A stretch of 64,000 nucleotides of DNA from Sisyra terminalis (GCA_958496175.1 OY292277.1:51099050-51163049); one strand, 5' to 3'. Counted from the first letter of the stretch, positions 35,406 to 47,352 are shown. Program-made: numbers and translations. The notes: a model not told the origin generated them from the sequence alone.

Positions 35406-36229
35406 TAATAGTCGGAGAGCCAATAACACCAGTTTCATGAAGTGTTAGATGCACCTTGAAATTTTGTAAGGATAGTATCTATAGGATGAGAAGTAGGAAT
35501 ACCTGTGTTTGCATAACCCAACCCGGGACACCAGGTACTGAGCATGAGTGAAAGGTGTAATAAAATATAAGCCAAAAAAAGTGTTTGATTCACAGGCCAA
35601 CAAACGTTAATCGAAAGTTTAGGTAATTTTAAATCAGAATCCAAGATGGCAGACACTTTTGAAGGGGTTTACATATAATTAATGCCCTCCAAAGTTGATT
35701 TTTTTTAATACAAAATGAAGTGTTTGATTCACTCTGAAATTTGAACAGCTTATTAATTAAATATTTAAGATTTATTAATTACAAAAAGCCTGACAGTTTT
35801 GTTGGGGTTTAACTATCGGCAGACGTAAAATTTTCTATTTAAAATAGAAAGAGATAGGCTGCGTATGGTTGGCGGAGTGAGCGAGAGGGCCGATCACCGC
35901 TGTAGCTGACTTTGTATTGCTTTTTCAAACTTGTAAAATTCGAATAGCATAACCGGTGATAATTTATAATATAAGGTGTAGCTACCTAGGGGCTAGGCGG
36001 GGCAGTGCCCCGGTGCCCTTAAGCTCAGGGGACCCTCGAATCATTACCAGATATCTTGATCGAACTGAACTTTTGGAAATTTCTCCCGTTTTCAAAATAA
36101 ATATGACAGGTTACAACCCCACTTTAATCATGACAACTCAGTTGAAAGAAATACAAAAGTTTATGCCTTAGCAAATTAAAAATAATAAAAAAATATTTAA
36201 GAATTAATATGGGCCAAACTCGACTACGA
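35406..36229. other. Non-coding with a GC-rich patch
   Basis: Mostly featureless. 35860-36045 is unusually GC-rich (GGCGGAGTGAGCGAGAGGG, then GGGGCTAGGCGGGGCAGTGC and GGTGCCCTTAAGCTCAGGGG). It looks like a repeat end or an old retrocopied RNA gene fragment; I cannot name it. The phrase AGTGTTTGATTCAC occurs twice (35579 and 35718). Confidence 0.35.
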
Positions 36230-36485
36230 CATTTATTGCCAATCATAACTGGGTGATCTAAAATCAATAGAAGAACCTTAAAAAAACAACGTTTAGGCTT
36301 TCCCACCAACAGTCAATCACATCTGGGTGATCGAAAATCAGTGTAAGAACCTTGAAGAAAATAAAGATAGGTTATTCCCATCTTTAGCCAATCACAGCTG
36401 GCTGATTTAAAGTCAATGGAAAAACCAAGCAGTAAATACATAGAAGGCGATCCCACCAACAGTCAATCATAGCTGGATGATTGAA
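36230..36485. repeat. Minisatellite-like tandem repeat, period about 75 bp
   Basis: Four diverged units carry the phrase CAATCAYAGCTGGGTGAT at about 36240, 36313, 36390 and 36465. Units also share AGAACCTTRAA and CCCACCAACAGTCAATCA. It is non-coding. Confidence 0.75.
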
Positions 36486-37510
36486 AATTACTCGTAATTA
36501 CGTAATATATCGTTAAATACTGTTTTTGATTTTGTTGTTGATACACTGCGACTGCTATATATTTTCAAAATAAATTTGGTATTCAAAAATTCAATCAAAA
36601 CGATTGCTGTATCTAATGCAATAGTTACATTAAAATTAAACCTCGAAAAAATTATTAAAATTTTATCGTGTTAAGAATTTATGACTCCTTTTGGTGTATA
36701 TTTTATTAAATTTTCGACATGATTTTTTTGCGGTCTTTTTAAAATTTATTACTTCATCAAACAAAATAGACTAAAATTCATCTCAATATTTTTCAACCAC
36801 CTATAAGTGATTTGACCATACAAATGAAAATTATATCTGATAAAAAACATTACACTAACTTTTCGAAAGAGAAGAAGAAAATCTAAGCAAAAATTCCAAG
36901 ATTTTTATGTAGAAAGTACTATGATTCATTGGTAGATGCTGACTGAAATTTTAGTATGTTCAATAAGTTTATGGATACTAGGAATATTTACTATGTTTTC
37001 TATAGTAAATTACATAGTCATGAGACGCACTGAATTTTAGCCCTATCTTCAATCCAAACTTTGACATTTGATTTTCAACCCAAGGGATCATGAATATATA
37101 ATATAATGTGATAACAGAAGCAACAGGATGGTAACCAGTGATTTCCAATGGGAACGATCTCCTTCGACCTCCTTCAATTGACGTTTGAACTCTCTAACGG
37201 GGTGGCAATGACTTCCTAAAAGTATATCGCAAGGGTGTTAAGAATGACTATCGGTTTCTGTCTTCTTCTCTCATTTAAATAAAATTGGAATAATACGTTA
37301 CTAAGGAAGGGGCTATTTTTATTCAAAAAAGGATATATATAATGGCTTATAAAATATTGACAAATTTTTACATCTAGCATACTTCTTGAAGGTAGTAATA
37401 AGAATAATTTATCTCAAATTTTCTTAAATCATTAAAAACTTTTTACATCCAACATAAAAAATATTTTGATTTCAAAAAATTTAAAATTACTTTACTTGTA
37501 CTGTTCACTA
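36486..37510. other. Non-coding, no gene seen
   Basis: AT-rich DNA. The last 70 bp (37440-37510) are an inverted match to 49572-49645, next to another C copy. Confidence 0.4.
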
Positions 37511-39282
37511 GACAGAACCAAAAAAAAATTATAAATGTTTTTTTTCTTAATTATATTGAAAATATTGTTGGAAATGACAAAAAACAATCCTGTGAAAGTT
37601 TAAGTTCTTAATATTAATATTAAGAGGGTATTCTACTCTAGAAATTTGAAAAAATCAAAATTTTTTTTTTCATAATCCGATAGTTTAGATATTCAAAAAT
37701 ATACTCCTAAAAGGATTTTTCAAAATTCAAATTATTTCCGAAGTTATAGCGGTTTTGTATGGAGCTGGGATGGCTGATTAAGAGACTGTAAGTAATACAT
37801 ACTATTCTATCAATTTCGCTGCCTGAAACTTAACGTAAAACTTTAAACGCGTTTTTCTCGAAACTGTCTTTTTCAAAACGATACCCACGATTTCTCAGGT
37901 TCTACTGAATCGATTTACCTGAAATTCTTACAGAGTTTTTTTTATAGACTTGTCTATGTCTGGAACAATCTCCATCCCCAAATTTTGATTTTTACTATTT
38001 TTAAAAAATTCGAAACAGTCAAAAAAAGTGGTACAAAAATTGTTTTTTTTTTCAGGCAGTCGCCATTTCGTGAATTTTTTTTTTCATACTTTTCCGTAGT
38101 TCCAGATATTGCGACATTATTCTAGATTAATAATCTTTTTTTTTTGGGGTCAGATTACTAGGAGGGTTGAAATCGTGGGTATGGTCATGTGCCAACTTTT
38201 TGAGACCCTCCACTTCATCAGCTGCTAATTTTTGAAATATTTAACTTTTTTTATTTGTTTCTGTATTCTTGAGATGTTAATAAATAACTGATAAAAAATA
38301 CAAAGTAAAAATATTAATTGGCTATTTTTTATGACACTTCAAAAATTACCTGAAATTCATGCTTCTAGACTAGAATACTCCCTTAAGAGGTGCCGCATCG
38401 CAATTTCGATTTTCCATTTCAATAACATCGGAACAATATTCTCTTGCACTTTGGAATTTTCTAGCTCACGTTGGTGACAATATTTCGGAATGACCAAGGT
38501 ATATTCTTGTAGAAAATTGAACGATCTACAAAAAAGGTCCCGCACAAGTTTTTGATATATTTATTCCTTTAAAAGTTATTGGAGGTCAAAGTTGAACTAA
38601 AGAGAAATTTTAATATTTTTTCAATTTTTTGACGCAACCATCAATTCTATGAGAAAATTTTATAGGGCATTTATTGTAGAGCACTTTTTTTTCTATAACT
38701 TATTTCTTTAAAAGTTTTTGATATATTTCACAGGTCCTACGTTATTTGCATTAAACTGAAAATTTTCTGAATTATTATATTATTAACAAAAATTTTTTTT
38801 TTTATTTTAATTAAATAACTTACAACCTGTGAAAAATATCAAAAACTTTTATGTAGATAAGTTATAGAAAAAAAAGTGCTCTACAAAAAATGTCCCATAA
38901 AATTTTCTCATAAAATTGATGGTTGCGTCAAAAAATTGAGAAAATATTAAAACTTCTCTTTAGTTCAACTTTGACCTCGAATAACTTTTGAAGGAATAAA
39001 TATATCAAAAACTTGTCCGAAACCTTTTTTGTAGATCGTTCAATTTTCTACAAGAATATACCTTGACCATTCCGAAATATTGTCACTAACGTGAGCTATA
39101 AAATTCCAAAGTTCAAGAGAATATTGTTCCCATGTTATTTAAAAGGAAAATCGAAATTTGCGATGCGGCACCTCTTAATATTAATATTAAGAGCTTAAAC
39201 TTTCACAGGATTTTTTTGTCATTTCCAACAATATTTTCGATATAATTAAGAAAAAAAAATCATCATTTTCTTTGAATCAGTT
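37511..39282. mobile_element. Foldback element C3 with nested piggyBac-like insert
   Basis: The left end GACAGAACCAAAAAAAAAT is preceded by TA (37509-37510); the right end AATCAGTT is followed by TA (39283-39284). The terminal domain TTAAGTTCTTAATATTAATA at about 37600 is interrupted at TTAA (37620) by E1 and resumes at 38383 with TTAAGAGGTGCCGCATCGC. The following arms have the C modules around a centre near 38800. Confidence 0.8.
37620..38386 (+). mobile_element. piggyBac-like non-autonomous element E1, 767 bp
   Basis: TTAA at 37620-37623 and 38383-38386 forms the target duplication. The ends are GAGGGTATTCTACTCTAGA and, inverted, GGGAGTATTCTAGTCTAGA. The target is the TTAATATTAATATTAA palindrome of element C3. 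The interior has ACGCGTTTTTCTCGAAACTG and CGATACCCACGATTTC, both shared with E2. It is non-coding. Confidence 0.75.
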
Positions 39283-39401
39283 TAATGAGTACACTAAGTA
39301 CGAGTATATAATGTACCTAATAATTAAAATGTCTATTTGATAGATAGAATTCCATGCGAAACGAATGTTTTTAGAACAAAATATATATAGCAATTTGTAA
39401 A

Positions 39402-39597
39402 TTGGGTAAAAAACGTATTGTCTCGTCTGATTTTGATTATATTATAAATGATGAAGAGGTTATCCCTGATAATAATGCTATCGCTGAAAATTTTGTCACA
39501 TTTTTCAGTAACATTGGCGTTGATCTAGTTAAAAAAATAGTATACGAACCCGAAAACATAGCAAAAAATGTTAAGTATAACCCCAATAGTATTTTCC
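39402..39597 (+). pseudogene. Non-LTR retrotransposon ORF2 linker fragment
   Basis: The frame reads MGKKRIVSSDFDYIINDEEV, then IAENFVTFFSNIGVDLVKKI and ending NPNSIFLC. This matches the region between endonuclease and reverse transcriptase of CR1/Jockey-type ORF2, where an IA-F--FF-NIG motif precedes an N--S-FL motif. The frame is cut at about 39598 by a family C arm; the last residues of the open frame come from that element. Only about 65 codons survive, so it is a dead fragment. Confidence 0.65.
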
Positions 39598-39955
39598 TAT
39601 GCGTCAAAAAATTGAAAATATATTAAAATTTCCCTTTAGTTCAACTTTGACCTCGAATAACTTTTGAAGGAATAAATACATCAAAAACTTGTACGTGACC
39701 TTTTTTGTAGATCGTTCAATTTTCTACAAGAATATACCTTGGTCATTCTGAAATATTGTCACCAACGTGAGCTATAAAATTCCAAAATACAAGAGAATAT
39801 TTTTCCCATGTTATTTAAATGGAAAATCGAAATTTGCGATGTGGCACCTCTTAATATTAATATTAAGAGCTCAAACTTTCACAGGATTTTTTTTTGTCAT
39901 TCCCAACAATATTTTCGAGATAATTAAGAAAAAAAAATCATAATTTTTTTGAATC
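39598..39955. mobile_element. Foldback family C, single arm (C4)
   Basis: It begins in the middle of an arm (GCGTCAAAAAATTGAAAATA) and runs through GTAGATCGTTCAATTTTCTA, GAAATTTGCGATGTGGCACC and the AATATTAATATTAAGAGC palindrome to TTTGAATCAATAC. There is no left half. It directly abuts the LINE fragment. Confidence 0.8.
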
Positions 39956-42059
39956 AATACTGTTCACTATAAATTTTATCAATTCCTTTACAAACTTAAA
40001 AATCAGAACACCCGATTTTTCTTTCCATTTTAACGTATCTGCTTTAACCCTATTTTTCCTGCGAAGCATATACAATTTTTTATTACTTTCCCCCTATTTT
40101 ACAAAGCACATTTCACATTAGTTCAAGTGACATGAGAAATAAAATAATTTAAGTTAATTTTAACACGCTAAAACTAGTCACGCATTTATTGTTTCCTTTT
40201 TCTCCCATTTTCCTCTACAGTTTTTTTTTTTCTTTAACCTTTTTCTCTTATAAATTATTTTTGTGTAATACACAATGTAATCAATTATGCTTTGAGCTCA
40301 ATTACGTGGATACAAAGCAGAAACGTTGTACCCCTTTACTTTTTCATATCATTTTAGCAAAAGCAAACTGGAAATATAAAAAATCCTTCTTGTAATTTTC
40401 CCTGTTGGCTCATTAAATATTTCCTTTTAGTCAAGTGCATATAAAATTACATTTTTCAAGGAGGTATGTATCGTAAGCAAATGATAGTTGTACAACTATT
40501 TCCAATAATGTTTAAACAGAAACGCAAAAAAAAATGTAAAGTTTTTTATTTGTGGAAAAAAAGTTACTAACGATATCCAATTGCTTGGTAGATTGGAAAA
40601 AGTTAATAAATTATTTTTTAGAAGCAACAAAAAAAAAGTTATGAAATAAAATATGTAGCGCAATATTTATCATTGCTCCAACATTAATAGACGGTAATAT
40701 AAAAGCGTACAGCAGCTTTAATGGACAAAGTACCCAATGAATAGAAAGGATAAAACTATTATGGTTTCCTTTTATTAATGAACTCACTAAAATGTTTTAT
40801 TAAGGTGAAACTGGGATTATATTTTAACACAAAAAAAAATCCATTACAAATATCTTCGTAATAATAAATTGAAGAAAAAAAAATGTTTTTTGAATCATTA
40901 CCAGATGCTAACTAAAAGGAACATGATCCGATTTTATTGTATTGACTCGGGATTTGAATTGATTTTTTGCAAATAAATTGGGTTATACTGGTTCTGATCC
41001 ATGCTATCATACCTGATTTACATTAATTATTTTAATTGCTATACATACGCCATCTATTTGTAATTAAATCAACAAATTAATCTTCAACTGTTTTCAACTA
41101 TTCACAAAAAATGCTTTGTTTTCAGTAATTTTTTCATTGAAAAATCAATCAATCGCATTTGCTATCTTAATAAAATAGATTCACCAAACTCTAAATCCAC
41201 AAAAAAAAAATGAAACACTTATTTAGTAATTAAATATGCAAATAATAACATTAAACTAATCTCTTACTGCAACCCTATATGCATGAAAACTTGACAAATA
41301 ATTATAAAAAAAAATCCAAGATTTTTAGATAAAGACAAAAGGCAATAAATTAAGAGTTTCCAAGCTAAAGTTTTTTTCTTATTCCCTAACTTTCAGTTCA
41401 ATTGAAATTAATTTATTCAAAGTTTCCAATATCATGGAAGTTGTCATACCTATTATAGAAGGGCACACCGGATTTCCATTTAATCAAAAAAATATGCAAT
41501 TTTATCACTTACTTGAACGAAATAATATCCTTAACAAATAGCCAAACACTTTAATAACACTTTTCGATAGACTTTTTGCGAAAAATCAATTGAAATCCAT
41601 CAAATAAATCACCAAGAAAAACACAATTCACTGAAATTATATGACTGTCATAATCGGACTGAAATTATGCGCAAATGACTTAAAACAATGTTCCAATTGG
41701 TTCTTATGGAAAACTCGCCTACTTGATTTTAATTATTTTCATTAGTAACTAAGAGGCTGGTAAATGCATTTCTTCTTATTTTCTTGCATTTTTGGAACTA
41801 TAATTTACGCAGGGAATCTCAGAAGTAATAAAGTTTATTTACTACTACCTATTATTTTTAAGGGCATATTAAAATATCCTAATTAACGCCAGATATTTAA
41901 TTTTTTAAATAGGTGATTTGCACGCCAGATTTAAACATCAAACTCCAAAACAGATCAAATAGATGTACAATTCTAATAGAAGTATAAAACAATACTAGCA
42001 TGTACAAAATAGAATTAAAAACGCCAAGTATCATACATTTTGAGGTCAAATAAGTAAAT
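39956..42059. other. Non-coding, no gene seen
   Basis: Long AT-rich stretch without repeat signatures shared in this window. Probably unique intronic or intergenic DNA. Confidence 0.4.
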
Positions 42060-42237
42060 TTATTGATTAACTAATGCTTTCTTTGCTTTTAATGGACACC
42101 TCCATTTAGGGTTTTGTCCTGAAGGAATATATTTAGCTTCCTCAGGGACTTTAATTTCTTTCAAACGGATTAGAAGACCCAATGTATACTTGTACTTATA
42201 TTTTATTTGAAATATTGGATACCTACAATTACATTTA
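42060..42237 (-). pseudogene. Possible gene fragment, function unknown
   Basis: On the - strand a frame ends at the TAA complementary to 42060-42062. Its composition is protein-like rather than poly-K/N: IRLKEIKVPEEAKYIPSGQN followed by PKWRCPLKAKKALVNQ. Upstream on the same strand, beyond the Helitron-like copy 3, 43330-43470 reads LWTDSRAAKLHNFIYEANSY then FKRMDRILSLGIAKQENNK. The two may be pieces of one broken gene or retrocopy split by the insertion. I recognise no family, and chance open frames remain possible. Confidence 0.2.
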
Positions 42238-42352
42238 CTAATATCAGCATCAATATTAAACGCCTAAGTGCCATAAAACACTGTTCAAAATCTTCAAAAG
42301 TTTCCCAATCTTCAATAATGTATTTGGTTATCAATTCTGAAGTTATACTTTT

Positions 42353-43306
42353 ACTAGCTGATCCCCGCAACTTCGTTTGCGTAACGTAGATGTAGATTAT
42401 ATTTTCTTTTCAAATTTGCCATTTGTAGTGGTATATGAAAATTTTTATTTTTCTTATTTCTTTTACGAAAAACATAATCATACTTAAAAACACTATTTTG
42501 TCAACTTTAAAAAGACACATTTAATAAACTGTTGCAAAGAATAAAATTGTTCTTTGTAATAATCAATTAATTTTCAAAAAATATTTATAAATATCTAAAA
42601 AGAGTATGTCTATTGCGTATAACTACGGTAGGTATACCTACCGTAGACCAAATAATCTGTTAATCAATCAGCATCTATACATAAATAAAAAATATCGCCA
42701 AGTTCAATAAAGTTGGTCTTAATTATAAGTAAAATGCGGTGACCATGCGACATTTTTCAAAAACCTTACATTTTTAAACTTGTGATATCTTTCGAATGGA
42801 ATGTTCAAATTGAATTGATTAAAAAGTTATATAATGGTATTGAAGCAAACTTAAATATGAAGTCATTTATTTTGATAAGAATTAATCCCAAAGTATAAAT
42901 AAAAGAGCTTTTATAGCGGTAGCATTTATATATATTTTTTAAAATGAAAAAACATTTATTGTGACATAACTATAATAGTTAGACATATGCTGTCGCTCTA
43001 TTTTTTATAGACAATAATATGTTCTGCAAAATCGTAGCACAATATTTTGTTCTATAACCAATAGTTTTCGCAGCGCATGCGACAAAATAATGTTTTTTGG
43101 TAGTTTTTTCAGACCTTGGGTTACATTATTGGAGTTTTAGTATGGATCCCTAATTTTTTTGAAAATTTAATATAGCCTATGTTCACCAGAAATAGTGTAG
43201 CCTCCTAACAGTGAAAGAATTTTTCAAATCGGTCAAGTAGTTTCGGAGCCTATTCAAAGCAAACAAACAATCAAATCTTTCCTTTTTATAATAATAGAAG
43301 ATAGAT
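42353..43306 (-). mobile_element. Helitron-like element copy 3, 954 bp
   Basis: Reverse orientation; 3' end ACTAGCTGATCCCCGC at 42353, 5' end near 43306 (AGATAGATAA). It is collinear and close to copy 2 in length and sequence, including GCGGTGACCATGCGACATTT in the interior. It is non-coding. Confidence 0.75.
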
Positions 43307-43860
43307 AACTCGAATTTGAAGTACATATATAATATGTATTATCCATTTTTATTATTTTCTTGTTTTGCAATGCCCAATGATAAGATTCGGTCCATTCTTT
43401 TAAAGTAACTGTTGGCTTCATAGATAAAATTGTGTAGCTTTGCAGCCCTGGAATCTGTCCATAGATCATTTAATTTATTTTAAAATTGGGAAACAGATAA
43501 ACGATCTCTTAAAGTGTATTTTTTTTTTAATTATTGGAATTGGTAGATTCAATCTCATTGTTGATACTTTGATATCCTGATGCTGTACCATCGAACTAAC
43601 TTTGATAAGATTTCAGCTACGTACTGTATTAAAATAATTAATTAATTCCGAAATTGTTTCTTTCCACTATTCTACGAAAAGTGCTGCTGCCTACAAAGGA
43701 ATTTGTTTGTTAATTATAAGTTAGTAAATTTGCTAGGTATATCAATATTAATATCAATAGATGATAAAACTCAGATCTCAGCTTTTATTTTTTTAAAATA
43801 AGAAGACAATTCAGGTTGTTTAAGATCGATTTTTTTATTTAATATTTTTACTATTCAATT

Positions 43861-43897
43861 AGCTACGTTTCGTTACGTATCGCAACTTCATCAGGCT
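43861..43897 (-). ncRNA. Hammerhead-like motif, left arm of hairpin
   Basis: On the - strand: AGC, CTGATGA, extra A, GTTGC / GTAAC stem II (one G-U pair) with GATAC loop, GAA, ACGT palindrome, A, then GCT pairing with AGC. Confidence 0.55.
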
Positions 43898-43948
43898 TCT
43901 TGATTCACAAAAATAAATTGAAAATATTTTATATTTGTGAATCAAGAA

Positions 43949-43985
43949 GCCTGATGAAGTTACGATACGTAACGAAACGTAGCTA
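43949..43985 (+). ncRNA. Hammerhead-like motif, right arm of hairpin
   Basis: AGC (43949-43951), CTGATGA (43952-43958), extra A, GTTAC / GTAAC perfect stem II (43960-43964 and 43970-43974) with GATAC loop, GAA, ACGT palindrome (43978-43981), A as cleavage-site base, GCT. All core residues match the hammerhead consensus apart from the extra A. Confidence 0.6.
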
Positions 43986-44055
43986 ATTGAATAGTAAAAA
44001 TATTAAATAAAAAAACCGATCTTAAACAATCTGAATTGTCTGCTTATTTAAAAAA

Positions 44056-45479
44056 TTAATATAAATTTTAATTCATTGTCAAAAATCTTTTTTTAAATAA
44101 CGGATAAATTGCAAATCTAAACATTTTTACCAACTTGTTATAATATATTTTTGATGTTTTTGTTCATATTTAAAATAATATTACATTATAGAGCTGTAAA
44201 TTTAATTTTAATGCTGTTAAGTAGCCATTGTTGCGATTTTTTTTATACTTTGATGTCCAATATGATATTTTTCTGTAAATATTATAAAAGAACTGTTCCC
44301 TCTAATTATCTGGCGTTAAAACACACTTTTATTACGTGATTTTCACCTTTTTCGACACACATTTAAATCCCACCTTATTATTATTATTATTATTAATATT
44401 CGATTCTCTGTACTTTCATTGACGAAAAAAGAATATTCTTTGTTCCACAGTTATTATTATTTTTCTTTTGTCAACATTTTTGCTTGGGACTATCAATTTA
44501 AATTTTTCAAGGAAAATAAGAAATGACTAATGACTAAGACTCTTAATTTGGAATCAAATTTATAGACTGAAAATTTTTTATCGATTTTTTTTCCACAAAA
44601 TTGTAATGTTACTTAAGGGCTTTGCAACAGTACTATAAAACGATTTTTTTAAATATTTTTCAACTTCCCGAAAATCATGGAAAACGGCTTATACGGATAA
44701 GGATATTTCGTTATAACGAACTGCTTATTATTGGATTTAAAAATTTCTTATTAAAAAGTAGTTTTTCCGTTCATTTTTTAAATGTATTTAGTCAAAATTT
44801 TCCAACATCTTCACAGGTTCCTAGCAAAAATTTGAAGAAAAGTCATTTTGGTTCGAATTATGATTTATTCCATTCCTTGATGGTAATATGATAAAATGGC
44901 CTATCTAATGCTTAAGAAACACACCAATAGGAGTGTTCTCTAATATGCTTAATTCCTGACATCAAATTGGATAAAAGAATCACAATCCTGATGACCAATA
45001 TAAGCAAAAATATAAAAAAAATCTCTCGAAGACTTTACAAGTTCTAGGTTCCAGTGAAATATGCAATCACCGGAAACTTTGATGATCCTAATATTACCAA
45101 AGAAGATTTAGTAATCCTTTATTAACCTTCGGTTTATTTCTTCCCAAATATTCTGATTGTTTACTAATGCTGTGAGGTACTCAAAATTTGAGGTCAGTTG
45201 TACTAATGTATATAGTTTTGCTTTTGTCCTTTTTGAGATCTTAAGCATTCAATAAATTACAAAGTAAAAGTAATTAAAACGGAGAAATTTAATATAATTT
45301 CTGATTACATTTGACTATCCAAATGAAATTATCTTTTTAATTTTTCCCAACTTTTGTTAGGATTCATTAAAAACAATTCATCTCTGAAGTTTTTTATGCC
45401 GCAATCCCTTGTTTAAGTTACTTCATATAAAGTTTAAACAAATAAGTTTCTATGTTGACTTTAACTTAAACCATCGTTA
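44056..45479. other. Non-coding, no gene seen
   Basis: AT-rich DNA with a TTA microsatellite at about 44377-44395. No coding or repeat feature supported. Confidence 0.4.
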
Positions 45480-46570
45480 ACCATCGTTGGTTTTTCACAA
45501 AAATCGTCAAATTTTAGATTTAGTTTTTGTTGATGCCAATCGAAAGTATAAGTCCATCCGTACATGCTGTGAAAATTTTTCCGAAAATAAACCACGTTTA
45601 AGGGATGAAATCGACCATCAAAGTGCCAGAAGAAGAATTAGCAAACCATCTAAACTTCAATCACATGTGCCATCGTTAAATAAGGGATGATTTTCGAACA
45701 AAGTAGTTTCGGGTTCGTAACAATGTATTAAACGATAATATAATAATCTATTTCGAATTCGAAGCAAAAACTTTTTTCACCCAAATAAACCGTCGGTTCC
45801 ATCGTTGATTTTTGACGAAAATCGTCAAATTTTAAATTTGATTTTTGTTGATGCCAATCGAAAGCATAAGTCCACACGTACATGCTGTACAAATTTTTCC
45901 GGAAACAAACCTTGTTTAAGGGTTGAAAACGGCCCTCTTAGTGGAAGAAATCATTGCAATTTCAAAAAATGCATGTAAGAGATGATTTTCGGACAAAATC
46001 GAGTTTCGGGTTCGTAACAATGTACAAAATGATATTATAACAATCTATTTTGAATTCGAGACCAAAACTTTTTTCGTCAAAAAAAACCGTGAATTAACCA
46101 TCGATTTTTCACGAAAATCGTGTAATTTCAAAATTGGTTTTTTAGGATGCCAATAGAAAGTATACGTCCATCTGTGCATTCTGTATAAATTTTTCCAAAA
46201 AACAAACCACGTTTAAGGGATGAAATCGAGCATCAAAGTGCCAGAAAAACAATCATCAAACCATCTAAACTTCAATCGCATGTGCCATCGTTAAATAAGG
46301 GATGATTTTCGAACCAAAGGCAGTTTCGGGTTTGTAACAATGTATTTTGAATTCGATACCGAAAAATTTGTCGTCAAATAAAACCGTGGGTTAACCATCG
46401 TTGATTTTTCACGATAATCGGCAAATTTCAAATTTGGTTGTTGTTGATGCCAATCGAAAGTATTAGTCCATCTGTACATGGTGTGCAAATTTTTCCGAAA
46501 ACAAACCATGTTTAAGGGATGAAATTGACCATCAAAGTGTCAGGAGAAATCATCAAACCATCCAAATTTC
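45480..46570. repeat. Tandem repeat, period about 300-320 bp, about 3.7 copies
   Basis: Units start with CCATCGTTGATTTTTCAC-like text at about 45480, 45798, 46097 and 46393. Each has TTGTTGATGCCAATCGAAAG (45528, 45848, diverged at 46145, 46441), AAATTTTTCCGAAAACAAAC, CGTTTAAGGGATGAAATCG and CATCAAAGTGCCAG. Some units contain a TTCGGGTTCGTAACAATGTA block. Open frames across it are not conserved between units, so it is non-coding satellite DNA. Confidence 0.9.
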
Positions 46571-46984
46571 GAAAAAACATAGGCCAAAGTCCAGAAAATG
46601 AATCTATTTTAATTGTGTTTCAATGATTTTTCAGCAATTCTAGGATTTTTTTTTCAAAAATCAAAATCCGCATCATATAAAATATAAAATTTACATTTTA
46701 TTTTTACAGTCTATTATTTAAAAAAAAAATCCCTGCCTAAACTTAAACGTTATATCAATATGTAGGCTATAAAACTAAACTATGAACTCTAGAAGACATT
46801 GAGGTCTTAACTTGAATTTTCATAGCTTAAAACCCACTCTATAATTATTTATTTCCTATCAAAAATATGTCTGATCCAAAAAGATATTACGGAAAAAGCT
46901 GGGAAACTGGATTTCCAACTATAGAACGTAATTTTTAGAAAAAAAAATAGTTTTAAGTAATATTGTAATATATCTATTTTAGTT

Positions 46985-47128
46985 TGTATTATTGATTTGA
47001 TAAATTTTTATTAACTATACTATTTTGTGTACATTTTGTAGTTCTTCTGGTTCTATGAACATGTGTAAAGCACCTCTACAGAAAACCTACCAAAAGTAAA
47101 AGAATAAATAAATAAATAAAAAATAAAA
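46985..47128 (+). mobile_element. LINE 3' end with AATA tail
   Basis: GGTTCTATGAACATGTGTAA, GCACCTCTACAGAAAACCTA and CCAAAAGTAAAAG are followed by an (AATA)n tail. The same wording with an (AAT)n tail is at 53900-53998. Short 3' fragments ending in simple repeats are typical of CR1-like non-LTR retrotransposons. Confidence 0.6.
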
Positions 47129-47352
47129 AAAGCTTTGATTAAACTTATATTTTAAATAGAAAAATAAATTACGGTTTTGCTTTGTCAATTTTATGTTTAA
47201 TGGATTTTCCAAAATTATCAAACCCAGGAAATGTTTATGTATTTTATTAAAAAAATATTACTATAATTAACGCAAGTTAGGACTCGAATATCTATGAACC
47301 ATTTAATTGAAAATCAAAAAAACTGCTAAGCACATTTTCTTTAAATTTTCAG

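Larger units (their letters stand above)
43797..44055. repeat. 259-bp hairpin built from PLE-type ends
   Basis: Near-perfect inverted arms of about 117 bp (43797-43912 and 43937-44055) with a loop of about 25 bp. Landmarks: AGACAATTCAGGTTGTTTAA on the left and TTAAACAATCTGAATTGTCT on the right. Each arm carries a hammerhead-like motif pointing towards the outer end of its own arm. Confidence 0.85.
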
